Positions 11,040 to 18,508 of a stretch of 25,242 nt of DNA are shown here, piece by piece. Source of the stretch: JBBDYG01 sp040901765 (GTDB lineage: Bacteria > Planctomycetota > Planctomycetia > Pirellulales > Lacipirellulaceae); NCBI GenBank assembly GCA_040901765.1, contig JBBDYG010000072.1:1-25242 (forward strand), in the 5' to 3' direction. Within the stretch, counting starts at the first letter, position 1. Each line of letters opens with the position of its first letter. The position numbers were made by a program, and so were the translations under genes. The notes below the pieces were generated by a model, which worked only from the letters and a program-made list of their open reading frames with translations, made no database searches and was not told the origin of the DNA.

Positions 11040-12170
11040 ATGACGCGACGTGTTCCTGCCGAAGTATTCCCACCTGGGGATTTCATTCGGGAAGAACTGG
11101 AAGCGCGTAACTGGACTCAGTCCGATTTAGCCGCCATCCTCAAGCGGCCGCTTCCAGCAGTAAATGAAATCATCAAGGGGAAAAAGGCGATTACGCCGGA
11201 CACCGCCAAGGCACTCGGCGATGTATTCCAGACTGGACCGGAGTTTTGGCTCAACTTGGAGAATGCATATCGCTTGGCTCTAAGTGCTCCTAGCGATCAA
11301 GATGTTGCACGCAGGGCAGCCGTGTATACCGCTGCCCCTGTCAATGAAATGGTAAAGCGCAAGTGGATTGAATGGGTCGATGACGCAGTCACTTTAGAGA
11401 ATGCGGTGCTGACGTTTTTCGACATCTCATCCATTGAAACAATTGTGGAGTCGTTCCAATCACTCGGATTGGCTGCGCGAAAATCTAGCAGTTACGACGA
11501 GAACTCGCCATTAGAACTGGCGTGGTGTCGTCGCGCGGTGCAACTTGCGAAGTGCGTTAGCGCCAAGCGATATAACCCAAAGACGATTAAGGAGGCGTTG
11601 CCAGAACTTCAGCGCCTTACCAATAGCGAGCACGAAATCCGGCACGTTCCGAAGGTGCTTGCAGATATGGGTATTCGATTAGTGATTGTCGAGGGTTTTC
11701 CGAAATCAAAGGTCGATGGCGTTGCCTTTTGGCTCGACAATCATTCGCCGGTAATTGCGCTATCCCTGCGGTCCGAGCGAATCGACGGATTCTGGTTTAC
11801 TTTGTGCCATGAATTAGCCCACATTGTAAACGGAGATAAATCGCCGCTTGATACCAAACTTGTTGGAAGCGACAGACAGCCGACGAGTGAGAAGCCCGAA
11901 ATGGAGCAAATAGCAGATCGCTGGGCTAGCGAGTTTTTGGTTCCAACGAACGAAATCGACTCGTTTATTTTGAGAGTTCGACCGCTTTACTCGAAGGTGA
12001 GGATTAACCAATTCGCAAATCGGCTGGGGATTCATCCTGGCATCATTGTCGGGCAGTTGCAGCATCGGCAGGAAATCGGATGGCACCACAGCCGCGAAAT
12101 GCTGGTTCCAATTCGTGAATTGATTGCCCCTAATGCAATGACCGATGGCTGGGGATCGGTTCCGATATAG
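11040..12170 (+). CDS. higA: HigA-like HTH antitoxin fused to an ImmA/IrrE metallopeptidase
   Basis: A 376-residue two-domain protein. Residues about 1-90 are a HigA/XRE helix-turn-helix: PPGDFIREELEARNWTQSDL, then the HigA-typical ITPDTAKALGDVFQTGPEFWLNLE. Residues about 150-340 are an ImmA/IrrE (COG2856) domain with the zinc motif HELAH (His257, Glu258, His261) and a likely third ligand, Glu289, in EQIADRWASEFLVP. All expected catalytic residues are present, so protease activity is plausible. Members of this group bind DNA and cleave or inactivate repressors in other systems; here the domain may control its own antitoxin or the element's promoters. The ATG at 11040 has CGGAG upstream. The frame extends to 10995 inside the toxin gene, but that would overlap it. 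The fused form is several times longer than a plain HigA (about 95-110 residues). Confidence 0.88.
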   Translation: MTRRVPAEVFPPGDFIREELEARNWTQSDLAAILKRPLPAVNEIIKGKKAITPDTAKALGDVFQTGPEFWLNLENAYRLALSAPSDQDVARRAAVYTAAPVNEMVKRKWIEWVDDAVTLENAVLTFFDISSIETIVESFQSLGLAARKSSSYDENSPLELAWCRRAVQLAKCVSAKRYNPKTIKEALPELQRLTNSEHEIRHVPKVLADMGIRLVIVEGFPKSKVDGVAFWLDNHSPVIALSLRSERIDGFWFTLCHELAHIVNGDKSPLDTKLVGSDRQPTSEKPEMEQIADRWASEFLVPTNEIDSFILRVRPLYSKVRINQFANRLGIHPGIIVGQLQHRQEIGWHHSREMLVPIRELIAPNAMTDGWGSVPI

Positions 12171-12182
12171 AAAGGCAGTTAG

Positions 12183-12686
12183 ATGATACGCACTAGGAAG
12201 TCTCACGCAACGCAATGCTCTGAAATCGTTGACGCCTATCGCGAGGATGGCCAGCCGTGGCCAGCCAAGGCGAAGGCAATTGCAATTTGGGCAATTAACA
12301 ATGGGCATTGGAAGCCCGTGCGCGGGAAGCTTGTAGCTCAATGCGCGAGTGAAATTGCGCACGCGATGCGAGAAGAATATTACACAGACCCGCAGGGACG
12401 CCACGTTCGGTTAAAACACGCGGCCAGATACTCCGAAGAAGACGGGGAGAAGACGCAGGCCCCGTTGTGGGACGACATCCGAACATCGTCTTATGAACAC
12501 ATGGAGCGGGCGTTTGCCCTCCGTCGCAATCAGATCGTCGGCGAATGCAAGCAACTAAAGACCGATATCGACAGCTACAACGACAACAATACAGAGGGCA
12601 AGAATTATCAAACGTCGTTCGACTTCCGCGATGATGCGATGGACGCGATGCAACCGACTGAATACCGCCCGCGCCAGCCGCGCTAA
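12183..12686 (+). CDS. Cargo protein of unknown function (167 residues)
   Basis: A soluble, charged protein. The N-terminal half (IVDAYREDGQPWPAKAKAIA, then IAHAMREEYYTDPQGRHVR) looks helical; the middle has APLWDDIRTSSYEHMERAF, and the C-terminal part QIVGECKQLKTDIDSYNDNN followed by YQTSFDFRDD. From memory, close relatives sharing the LWDDIRTA.REHME and QLKTDxDSYNDNN segments are common hypothetical proteins in bacterial accessory DNA, but no function is known to me. The gene lies 12 bp after the HigA-ImmA gene with AAGG before its ATG, so it is likely in the same operon. Its stop overlaps that of the convergent KGG gene by 4 bp (CTAA serves both). Confidence 0.82.
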   Translation: MIRTRKSHATQCSEIVDAYREDGQPWPAKAKAIAIWAINNGHWKPVRGKLVAQCASEIAHAMREEYYTDPQGRHVRLKHAARYSEEDGEKTQAPLWDDIRTSSYEHMERAFALRRNQIVGECKQLKTDIDSYNDNNTEGKNYQTSFDFRDDAMDAMQPTEYRPRQPR

Positions 12687-13027
12687 CCTTCGCCCTTTGT
12701 CCACCGCGCCTTAGCCGCCTTCCGCGCGCTCTCGGCTCGCTGTTCTGGCGTGAGCTTCGCAGCGCGTGCCTTGCCGCCTTTCAGCCCGCCCTTGCGCCCT
12801 AGAGCCACGGCGGCGGGGTTCTTCTTAACCCGCTTCCGTTTAGGTGCTTGTTCTTGCGGCTGCCCCATGCCCTCGGAGTCAGCGCGGTCACGATCCGCGG
12901 CGTCCTGCTTGTTCTTGGGACGCGGGGGCTTAGCCGCTGGCTTCTCGGCTCCGGTGGCGCGGTCCACTATAGAGCGGGCAATCTGGTTAAAATCGGGGTC
13001 TGGCTTCTTGCGTGAGCGGTTTGGCAT
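12683..13027 (-). CDS. Basic KGG-repeat protein, possibly nucleic-acid binding
   Basis: A 114-residue lysine/arginine-rich protein. Residues about 25-70 are low complexity (Pro, Lys, Ala, Gln); residues about 70-110 hold the conserved block NPAAVALGRKGGLKGGKARA followed by AKLTPEQRAESARKAAKARW. The KGG/GGK repeat with the following helix resembles histone-H1-like and stress-protein KGG motifs, which suggests binding to DNA or RNA; that is inference. It is the only cargo gene read leftward. From memory this block recurs in small accessory proteins of many bacteria. It converges with the 167-residue gene (4-bp stop overlap) and diverges from the Cys-rich gene, whose start lies 50 bp away. Confidence 0.8.
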   Translation of the reverse strand: MPNRSRKKPDPDFNQIARSIVDRATGAEKPAAKPPRPKNKQDAADRDRADSEGMGQPQEQAPKRKRVKKNPAAVALGRKGGLKGGKARAAKLTPEQRAESARKAAKARWTKGEG

Positions 13028-13077
13028 AATGTTACTCTATGCTTCGGTCGCGCCCGCGTCCAGTCGAGGTGGTACCC

Positions 13078-13521
13078 ATGTCGCAACAAACGCTGCACAA
13101 AGAGATTATTGCCCGAAGTGAATCGGACAACTGGGACGACGCTCGCGACGAGTGGGCGTTAGGAAACGTATGGATGAGCGACGATCCGTCAACGTGCCTG
13201 TGTGGGCATAACCCAATCAAAGAGATTTGCGAGATTAAAAACCGCCTTAATAACAAGGAGGTGGAAGTCGGTAATTGCTGTGTAAACAACTTCTTAGGGC
13301 TGGAATCCGACCAGCTCTTCACGTCGCTTCGCCGGGTTGTCGCTGATGATGAGGCTTCTTTCAATCCGGATGCAATCAACTTCGCCCACAGTCGGGGATT
13401 TATTTCCGATTGGGACCACAAGTTCTATCTGAGCATCTGGCGGAAAAGGAATCTGTCAACAAAGCAATTTGCTAACAAATACCGCATAAACAAGAAGCTT
13501 TTGAGCCATCTTGTCCGATAG
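13078..13521 (+). CDS. Cys-rich cargo protein of unknown function
   Basis: A 147-residue soluble protein. The centre carries CLCGHNPIKEICEIKN and then VGNCCVNNFLG: a CxCGH followed by about 32 residues and CC, which could form a small zinc site (inference). The C-terminal part is helical (FAHSRGFISDWDHKFYLSIW). From memory this CGHxIKExC/VGNCC pattern defines a widespread hypothetical family without assigned function. The ATG at 13078 is preferred because GAGGTGG lies directly upstream; an ATG at 13039 would add 13 residues. It is the last cargo gene, 47 bp from the right terminal repeat. Confidence 0.82.
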   Translation: MSQQTLHKEIIARSESDNWDDARDEWALGNVWMSDDPSTCLCGHNPIKEICEIKNRLNNKEVEVGNCCVNNFLGLESDQLFTSLRRVVADDEASFNPDAINFAHSRGFISDWDHKFYLSIWRKRNLSTKQFANKYRINKKLLSHLVR

Positions 13522-13568
13522 ACGGTGCAGCTAACTCCCGCCGAAACGGAATCTCCGGAATCCCGATT

Positions 13569-13586
13569 TCAAACTGACCCACTACC
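13569..13586 (-). repeat. tIS terminal inverted repeat, right
   Basis: TCAAACTGACCCACTACC, the exact reverse complement of 9478-9495, followed directly by the AGGCCGTC duplication. Confidence 0.95.
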
Positions 13587-13594
13587 AGGCCGTC
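13587..13594. repeat. Target site duplication of the tIS, right copy
   Basis: AGGCCGTC, identical to 9470-9477, directly outside the right terminal inverted repeat. Confidence 0.9.
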
Positions 13595-13600
13595 AGCTAT

Positions 13601-13660
13601 TAGCTATCAGCTTTCAGCCAGACAAAACTGAATTGGCTGATGGCTGATCGCTGACAGCTA
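13601..13660. repeat. Imperfect hairpin repeat of AGCTATCAGC type
   Basis: Left arm 13601-13620 (TAGCTATCAGC, TTTCAGCCA) pairs with right arm 13634-13660 (TGGCTGATG, GCTGACAGCTA), leaving a bulge in the right arm and a 13-base loop. Repeats rich in GCTGA/TCAGC are, from memory, frequent between planctomycete genes. It lies between the tIS right end and the downstream end of the Rieske oxidoreductase gene; a stem-loop role at mRNA ends is possible. Confidence 0.55.
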
Positions 13661-13685
13661 TCACTAGATCGTAAAATTCTCCAAA

Positions 13686-13716
13686 TCCCGGGAAAACCAC
13701 GAACTTGGAACTACTG
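13686..13716 (-). repeat. Right arm of inverted repeat flanking the mobile element
   Basis: On the minus strand it begins CAGTAGTTCCAAGTT and ends TTTTCCCGGGA, matching 9409-9440. It lies 9 bp beyond the stop of the Rieske oxidoreductase gene, just as a similar motif abuts the stop of the propeller gene at 2938. Confidence 0.6.
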
Positions 13717-13725
13717 TCACTGGTA

Positions 13726-15294
13726 TCATGCCCCGACAACTGGCGCCAAATTCACATTGGCTGGACCGTTGATCACCTGGCCGTCGGGCAGGAATCGTGA
13801 GCCGTGGCACGGGCAGTCCCATGTGCTCTCGGCAGGGTTCCATTGCACGATGCATTGAAGGTGCGGGCAGACCGCGGAGAGTTCTGTGAGCGTGCCCTGT
13901 TCGTCGCGGTACGCGGCAATCTTACTCAAGCCGCGACGTAACACCGCGCCGCTGCCGGCAGCAATATCGTCAACGGATTCCACTTCTCCGCCCGTCAGCC
14001 AATCCGCATACTGGCGTGCTACGTTCAGGTTTTCTTTAACGAAGCTGCTCGCGGCGCGCCATGTCTTTCGCGACGGATCGTACAGTGTCTCCCAAGGATT
14101 CTCTCGACCGAGAATCAGGTCCGTAAGGAGCAATCCGGCAATTGTGCCGTGAGTGATTCCCATGCCCGAATCGCCAGTGACGACATAGACGTTTTCCTGA
14201 TCCATGGGGTTGCGGCCAATGAACGCCAAACCGTCGATGGTCTCCATCACCTGACCGCCCCACACGAACTCCACCTCGCCCATCATGGGGAAACGCTCGC
14301 GCGCCCACGCCTCCAGCCGAATATGTCGCTGATCGGCGTCGTCCGCTTGGCCCGATTTGTGGTCTTCTCCGCCCACGATTAGCAGGTCGTATCCGGCCGG
14401 CGAGGTGTCGCCGGAACTAGCTTCGCGTGGATGCAGACGAACGTAGTGATACGCCCCAAGCGTATCCCAATACAGGGCGTCGGTTACGGATCCGTGCGGA
14501 ACTTTGGCTCCAATGACGTAAGTCATGTATGGCGCCTGCTTGGTATGGATTGCCAACAGGTCGTTGATCGGCGAATTGGTCGCGACGACAACGTGGTCGG
14601 CCGTGATGGTGTGCTTTCCGACTTTAACTCGGGCAGGCGTGCCGCCTTGCACACTCTCGGCGTGGCTGTCAACGAATAGTCGCCCGCCGCCTTTCTCGAT
14701 CGCTTCGGCCATCGAAGCGAGGTATTTCAGCGGATGGATGCGGCCTTGGTTGGGGAACCGGATGGCTTGCCCCGTATCGAACGAATCGATCGGCGCACGA
14801 GCGAGCATTTCCGCGCCGGTGAGTCCCGCGCTTAACGCGGCGGCTAGTTCCTGGTCGAGCAGGTCGCTCGCCGCGCCATCGTCCGGCGCCCGGTATAAAT
14901 AGCCGTCAACTCGCCGAAACGCGCAATCCACGTTCAGTTCTCGGGAAATCGACTCGATGGAGTCAATTGCGGCAGCGTGACTTTCGGCCGCCAGTCTGGC
15001 ACCCCCCACGCCGTGCCACCGCTGGATGTTGACGAATCGGTCGTCAATTACGTTGGAGAGGTGCGCCGTGGTCATGCGCGTCATGCCCGAGGCCAACGGG
15101 CCATCATCAAGCACGATGACGCTTCTGCCTTGTTTTGTCAGCAGATAGGCGGTGGTGAGACCCGCGATGCCACCGCCAACGATGCATACATCGGCTTGAG
15201 TGCTTTCGGAAAGGCGACGGCCGGTGGGCAATTGGGCCGTTTGAGCCCAGATCGACTGATGACTTGCTTCGGGGAGCGCCGCCGTAGGGACCAT
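13726..15294 (-). CDS. DadA-like FAD oxidoreductase with C-terminal Rieske domain
   Basis: A 522-residue protein. The N-terminal part has the FAD fold CIVGGGIAGLTTAYLLTKQG (about residues 35-54) and the DAO/GlpD-type body, with MTTAHLSNVID and GDSGMGITHGTIAG near the FAD site. The last 100 residues are a Rieske [2Fe-2S] domain with ligands Cys476-Pro-His478 and Cys494-Pro-Cys-His497, plus Cys481 and Cys496 placed for a stabilising disulfide. Such fusions are known as FAD-dependent oxidoreductase plus Rieske proteins; the substrate, perhaps an amine or amino acid, is unknown. There is no signal peptide. The ATG at 15294 has GAAGGG upstream; a TTG at 15345 would add 17 residues. It lies 123 bp downstream of the BrkB gene in the same direction. 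Confidence 0.92.
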   Translation of the reverse strand: MVPTAALPEASHQSIWAQTAQLPTGRRLSESTQADVCIVGGGIAGLTTAYLLTKQGRSVIVLDDGPLASGMTRMTTAHLSNVIDDRFVNIQRWHGVGGARLAAESHAAAIDSIESISRELNVDCAFRRVDGYLYRAPDDGAASDLLDQELAAALSAGLTGAEMLARAPIDSFDTGQAIRFPNQGRIHPLKYLASMAEAIEKGGGRLFVDSHAESVQGGTPARVKVGKHTITADHVVVATNSPINDLLAIHTKQAPYMTYVIGAKVPHGSVTDALYWDTLGAYHYVRLHPREASSGDTSPAGYDLLIVGGEDHKSGQADDADQRHIRLEAWARERFPMMGEVEFVWGGQVMETIDGLAFIGRNPMDQENVYVVTGDSGMGITHGTIAGLLLTDLILGRENPWETLYDPSRKTWRAASSFVKENLNVARQYADWLTGGEVESVDDIAAGSGAVLRRGLSKIAAYRDEQGTLTELSAVCPHLQCIVQWNPAESTWDCPCHGSRFLPDGQVINGPANVNLAPVVGA

Positions 15295-15417
15295 GGTCAA
15301 GCCCTTCGAGAGTGCGGAGTTTGGGGACGACTCTCGACAGGGCAAACGATGTTCCGCTTCCCAATGGGGGCATAAATTTATGCGCAGGCTGATTCAATTC
15401 GCGACTCCGCTGCGCGG

Positions 15418-16434
15418 TTAGTCGACTGGGCCGGGCAATTCGCCCTCGGTCTGGCCCTCAATCCTCCGCGGGGGGCGAAAGCCCGCATCACTTTCCTCCG
15501 CGGCGAAGCGGATGGCCTCGGTGCGGGGGACGCCCTGCTGGACGCGCGCGTGTTCGGTGACATGAACCGCTTTTTCCGTCGGAACGAGTCGGGCGTGGCG
15601 GAGGCGAGCCTGAACCTGCGTCATTTCGGCGCCGAAGAGCAGAATCAGGCACGAATAATACGTCCACAAATTAATGATCACGAGCGAACCCGCGCCACCG
15701 TAACTGGAACCAATCGTGCTGTGCCCGAGATAGAGGCCAAAAAGTGATTTCCCCACAACGAACAATCCGGCGGTCGTCAGCGCGCCGAACCATACATCGC
15801 GCCATGCCACATTAACATCCGGAAGCACGCGATAGATCAGGCCGAAAAGACAGGCAATGAAAACCAGCGACAAAAGGGACTCGATGAATTGAAAACCGGC
15901 GAGATACGGCGTTGCCACCTCACTTAAGGCCGACATTGCAGCGCTGGTAACCAGCGAGATGAGCATCAAAAACCAGATGACCAACACCATCGCAAAGGCA
16001 AAGAACCGATCTCGAATCATTTCCACCAGCCCCAGCCCAGGTTTTGGTTGCACTTCCCAAATTGTGTTGAGAGAATCCTTCAACTCGGTAAAGACTCCCG
16101 TAGCGGCAAAAATCATTGCCGCGATGCCGATGATCGTGGAGCCAAGGGTGGCGGACGTCGGCTCGCCGCTTTCGATCAGCATTTGGATACCAGCCGCCCC
16201 ATCCTTGCCAATCAGAAACGCAGCCTGGGCGAGTATCTCGCGGAGGGCGACCTCGCGCCCGAACGATAATTCGGCCACTTTGAAGGCGATGACCACGATC
16301 GGCGCGAGCGAGAAGACGGCATAGAACGCAATGGCAGCCGCCATTCGCGGAACTTTATCCTCGTACCACTCGAAGAGGGCGCCGTGAACAATGCGCAGCG
16401 CCTTTCGGGCAAGTTGCTGCCTCATCATTGGCAT
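15418..16434 (-). CDS. YihY/virulence factor BrkB family membrane protein
   Basis: A 338-residue inner-membrane protein with about six hydrophobic segments. Family marks are DKVPRMAAAIAFYAVFSLAP near the N-terminus, FTELKDSLNTIWEVQPKP in the middle, and YGGAGSLVIINLWTYYSCLI with ILLFGAEMTQVQARL near the end. A polar tail of about 60 residues follows the last helix. The transport or structural role of this family (YihY, formerly called RNase BN) is not settled. The ATG at 16434 was taken as start (GGAG just upstream); a GTG at 16449 and ATGs at 16428 and 16425 are also possible. It is transcribed away from topoisomerase IB. Confidence 0.92.
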   Translation of the reverse strand: MPMMRQQLARKALRIVHGALFEWYEDKVPRMAAAIAFYAVFSLAPIVVIAFKVAELSFGREVALREILAQAAFLIGKDGAAGIQMLIESGEPTSATLGSTIIGIAAMIFAATGVFTELKDSLNTIWEVQPKPGLGLVEMIRDRFFAFAMVLVIWFLMLISLVTSAAMSALSEVATPYLAGFQFIESLLSLVFIACLFGLIYRVLPDVNVAWRDVWFGALTTAGLFVVGKSLFGLYLGHSTIGSSYGGAGSLVIINLWTYYSCLILLFGAEMTQVQARLRHARLVPTEKAVHVTEHARVQQGVPRTEAIRFAAEESDAGFRPPRRIEGQTEGELPGPVD

Positions 16435-16500
16435 CCACTCCGATTTCACCGTCCACCATGCCAGCTTGTTAGGCTCGCGCCTCGTTTGTCGGAAATATCT

Positions 16501-16515
16501 CTAGAATCATTCTAG
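16501..16515. promoter_or_regulatory. 15-bp palindrome in a divergent promoter region
   Basis: CTAGAATCATTCTAG is a perfect dyad of 7-base arms around one base. It lies 66 bp upstream of the BrkB start and about 200 bp upstream of the topoisomerase IB start, so it could be an operator for either. I know no regulator with this exact site. Confidence 0.35.
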
Positions 16516-16712
16516 CATCGGCTGCTCACATCGACATCACGATCAAACTTTAGACGCAGTCGCCGTAGTTAGTTTCCCGGTTTTTGCTCTCTACTAAGAT
16601 CCCCCTTTCCACTGCGTGCATCTGCTGTGCCGCTTCGCCGCCGTGATCCTAGCAGCCGAACGGCTTTTGCCTGATAAATGCCACAGAGGAACGAAGATTG
16701 CATGCGCCTGCC

Positions 16713-17792
16713 ATGCCAAAGACAACCACATCGTTAAATCCGCTCAGTGCAGAGGACCAGGCAAGACGCGCCCGTCTCCGATACGTCACGGATCAGGACG
16801 CCGGATATACCCGCTTGCGAAACGGCCGCGGGTTTGTCTATGCAAACCTCCGCGGAAAACGTGTCGCCGATACGCGTTGCGTAGCGCGAATTGAGGGGCT
16901 GGCGATTCCGCCGGCTTGGAAAGAGGTGTGGATCTGCAAGTTCTCCAACGGGCACCTGCAGGCCACGGGCCGAGATAGTCGCAAGCGCAAGCAATATCGT
17001 TATCACGATCGTTGGAGCGAGATCGCCAACCTAAGCAAGTTTTTTCAACTCAAGGCTTTTGGGGATGTCCTCCCGCAACTTCGCAAGCGCGTGTCGAATG
17101 ATTTAAAAGGCTCACAACTGACCCGCACGCGGGTCGTGGCCGGGATCGTCGCACTTCTAGATCTCACGGCCATTCGCGTGGGAAACGAAGAATACGTTAA
17201 GGAGAATAACTCGTACGGCTTAACGACGCTCCGCAATCGACACGTCAGTGTCTCCGGTTCAAAGTTAGAACTTCGCTTCAACGGAAAGGGCGGATTCCGC
17301 CGGCAAATTCCGCTCGTCGATAAGAAGCTTGAAAGATTTATCACCCAATGTCGCGCTCTAGCCGCGGGTCGGTTGTTTCAATATGTGGATTTCGATGGCA
17401 AGAGTCACTCCGTCGACTCGACGGACGTGAATGAATACTTACAGACGATCAGCGGCGTTCCCGTCTCCGCCAAAGACTTCCGCACCTGGAAAGCGTCGGC
17501 ACTAATGGCCGGCCTGCTACATGCCCATCGGGATGAAGCGAAGCCTCGAAAACGCAAGGCGATTTTGAAAGCGGCCATCGCGCAGACCGCCGAGATGCTG
17601 GCGAACACGCCCACGGTTTGTCGGAATTATTATCTCCATCCCGGCATGCTTAGCGAATTTGAGGCGGGCACTCTGCCTCGCTTTTTCCAACGCTTTTCGC
17701 CGCGCCCGCGAAGTTCGCTGTCCATCGACGAACAGATCCTGATGCGGTTCTTGCGCCGCTGGAAACCGTCCGCGAATTCGCATGCGGAGTGA
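16713..17792 (+). CDS. DNA topoisomerase IB
   Basis: A 359-residue type IB topoisomerase of the poxvirus/bacterial form, at the usual length (330-380). It relaxes supercoils by a 3'-phosphotyrosine intermediate. Visible active-site residues are Arg in TAIRVGNEEY, Lys in FNGKGGFRR, Arg in KDFRTWKAS and the nucleophile Tyr307 in NTPTVCRNYYLHP. The N-terminal domain contains YTRLRNGRGF and IPPAWKEVWIC, typical of the family. A TTG at 16698 has AGAGGA at 7 bp spacing and would add five residues; the ATG at 16713 lacks such a site, so the true start is open. It is monocistronic as far as can be seen. Confidence 0.95.
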   Translation: MPKTTTSLNPLSAEDQARRARLRYVTDQDAGYTRLRNGRGFVYANLRGKRVADTRCVARIEGLAIPPAWKEVWICKFSNGHLQATGRDSRKRKQYRYHDRWSEIANLSKFFQLKAFGDVLPQLRKRVSNDLKGSQLTRTRVVAGIVALLDLTAIRVGNEEYVKENNSYGLTTLRNRHVSVSGSKLELRFNGKGGFRRQIPLVDKKLERFITQCRALAAGRLFQYVDFDGKSHSVDSTDVNEYLQTISGVPVSAKDFRTWKASALMAGLLHAHRDEAKPRKRKAILKAAIAQTAEMLANTPTVCRNYYLHPGMLSEFEAGTLPRFFQRFSPRPRSSLSIDEQILMRFLRRWKPSANSHAE

Positions 17793-17980
17793 TGTGCGGC
17801 GAACGCGGGAGATACGGTAAGTCGCAGCCCTGCGTGCCTTTCTTTTGGAATCCGCTGAGTACAATGACACAATGATGTGCGGTCGCTCGCTCGCTGTGAT
17901 AAGTTGTTCTAAAACCCCCAGGCTGGTCGTCTCGAACCCATCCTTGGAAAGTGACGCCCCGGCCTCAAGGTTTTCCGTCT

Positions 17981-18361
17981 ATGAGATGCGATGTTATACA
18001 GCCGGGGCTACGAATTGCCATTGCGGAGGATAGCCGCGCGCAGCGTCTTTTCTTGACGCGGGTCTTGGAGCGGTTAGGTCACACCGTCGTTTGCGCCGCC
18101 GAGAACGGTGAGCAACTCCGACAGTCGTGCGACGGTGTTGAGTTCGATTTGGCGATCCTCGACCTTGATATGCCCGTCGCGGACGGGCTTACAACTGCCG
18201 AGGAGCTGTGGGTCGAGCGACGGGTTCCAGTGATTCTGGTTTCGGGGCATTCGGACCTTCAGCATGTGAACGAGTCGGTGGAACCCATCAGTTCCTGCAT
18301 CCGCAAACCGATCTCGATTGCCGAGCTTGAACTCGCAATATCCAATGCGGTGCAAAAATGA
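17981..18361 (+). CDS. Single-domain response regulator (CheY-like)
   Basis: A 126-residue receiver domain without output domain. The acidic pocket is Glu16-Asp17 (IAIAEDSRAQR), the phospho-acceptor Asp61 in LAILDLDMP, the switch Ser in ILVSGHSD, and the conserved Lys in CIRKPIS. It would be phosphorylated by a histidine kinase or phosphotransfer protein, but none is encoded here. The ATG at 17981 gives the usual start just before the first strand; the frame extends to 17951. There is no clear ribosome-binding site. Flanking genes are separated by more than 140 bp, so it is probably an orphan gene. Confidence 0.9.
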   Translation: MRCDVIQPGLRIAIAEDSRAQRLFLTRVLERLGHTVVCAAENGEQLRQSCDGVEFDLAILDLDMPVADGLTTAEELWVERRVPVILVSGHSDLQHVNESVEPISSCIRKPISIAELELAISNAVQK

Positions 18362-18508
18362 CCAGGTGCTAGGTTACGTTTCCTGCTAGCGGCATCCGGA
18401 TCAAGAATTAGCCGCGCCCGCGGCACGCGCATTGCTCATCTACCCGAGCTTGATGTTGACGTTTGTTCAACGCGCCGGAGTGTTACGTCGCGAGACAAAG
18501 GAGACCGC

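Larger units (their letters stand above)
9478..13586. mobile_element. IS1-family transporter IS (tIS) carrying a toxin-antitoxin cargo
   Basis: A 4109-bp element with perfect 18-bp terminal inverted repeats, flanked by the 8-bp duplication AGGCCGTC. The left part holds an IS1-family DDE transposase gene (9499-10552, leftward) whose stop lies 3 bp inside the left repeat. The right part holds five cargo genes: HigB-like toxin, HigA-ImmA fusion, a 167-residue unknown, a KGG-repeat protein and a Cys-rich unknown. Only one transposase and one pair of ends are present, so it is not a composite transposon. It is currently damaged by a 200-bp MITE in the transposase; without the MITE and the extra duplication copy it would be 3901 bp. 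By eye the interior is more AT-rich than the flanking genes. The structure is read directly from the sequence; the IS1 assignment rests on the transposase protein, end sequence GGTAGTG and duplication length. Confidence 0.92.

Noticed and set aside
9478..13586. Composite transposon or integron interpretation
   Set aside because: There is one transposase, one pair of ends and one duplication; no integrase, attC-like sites or second IS is visible.
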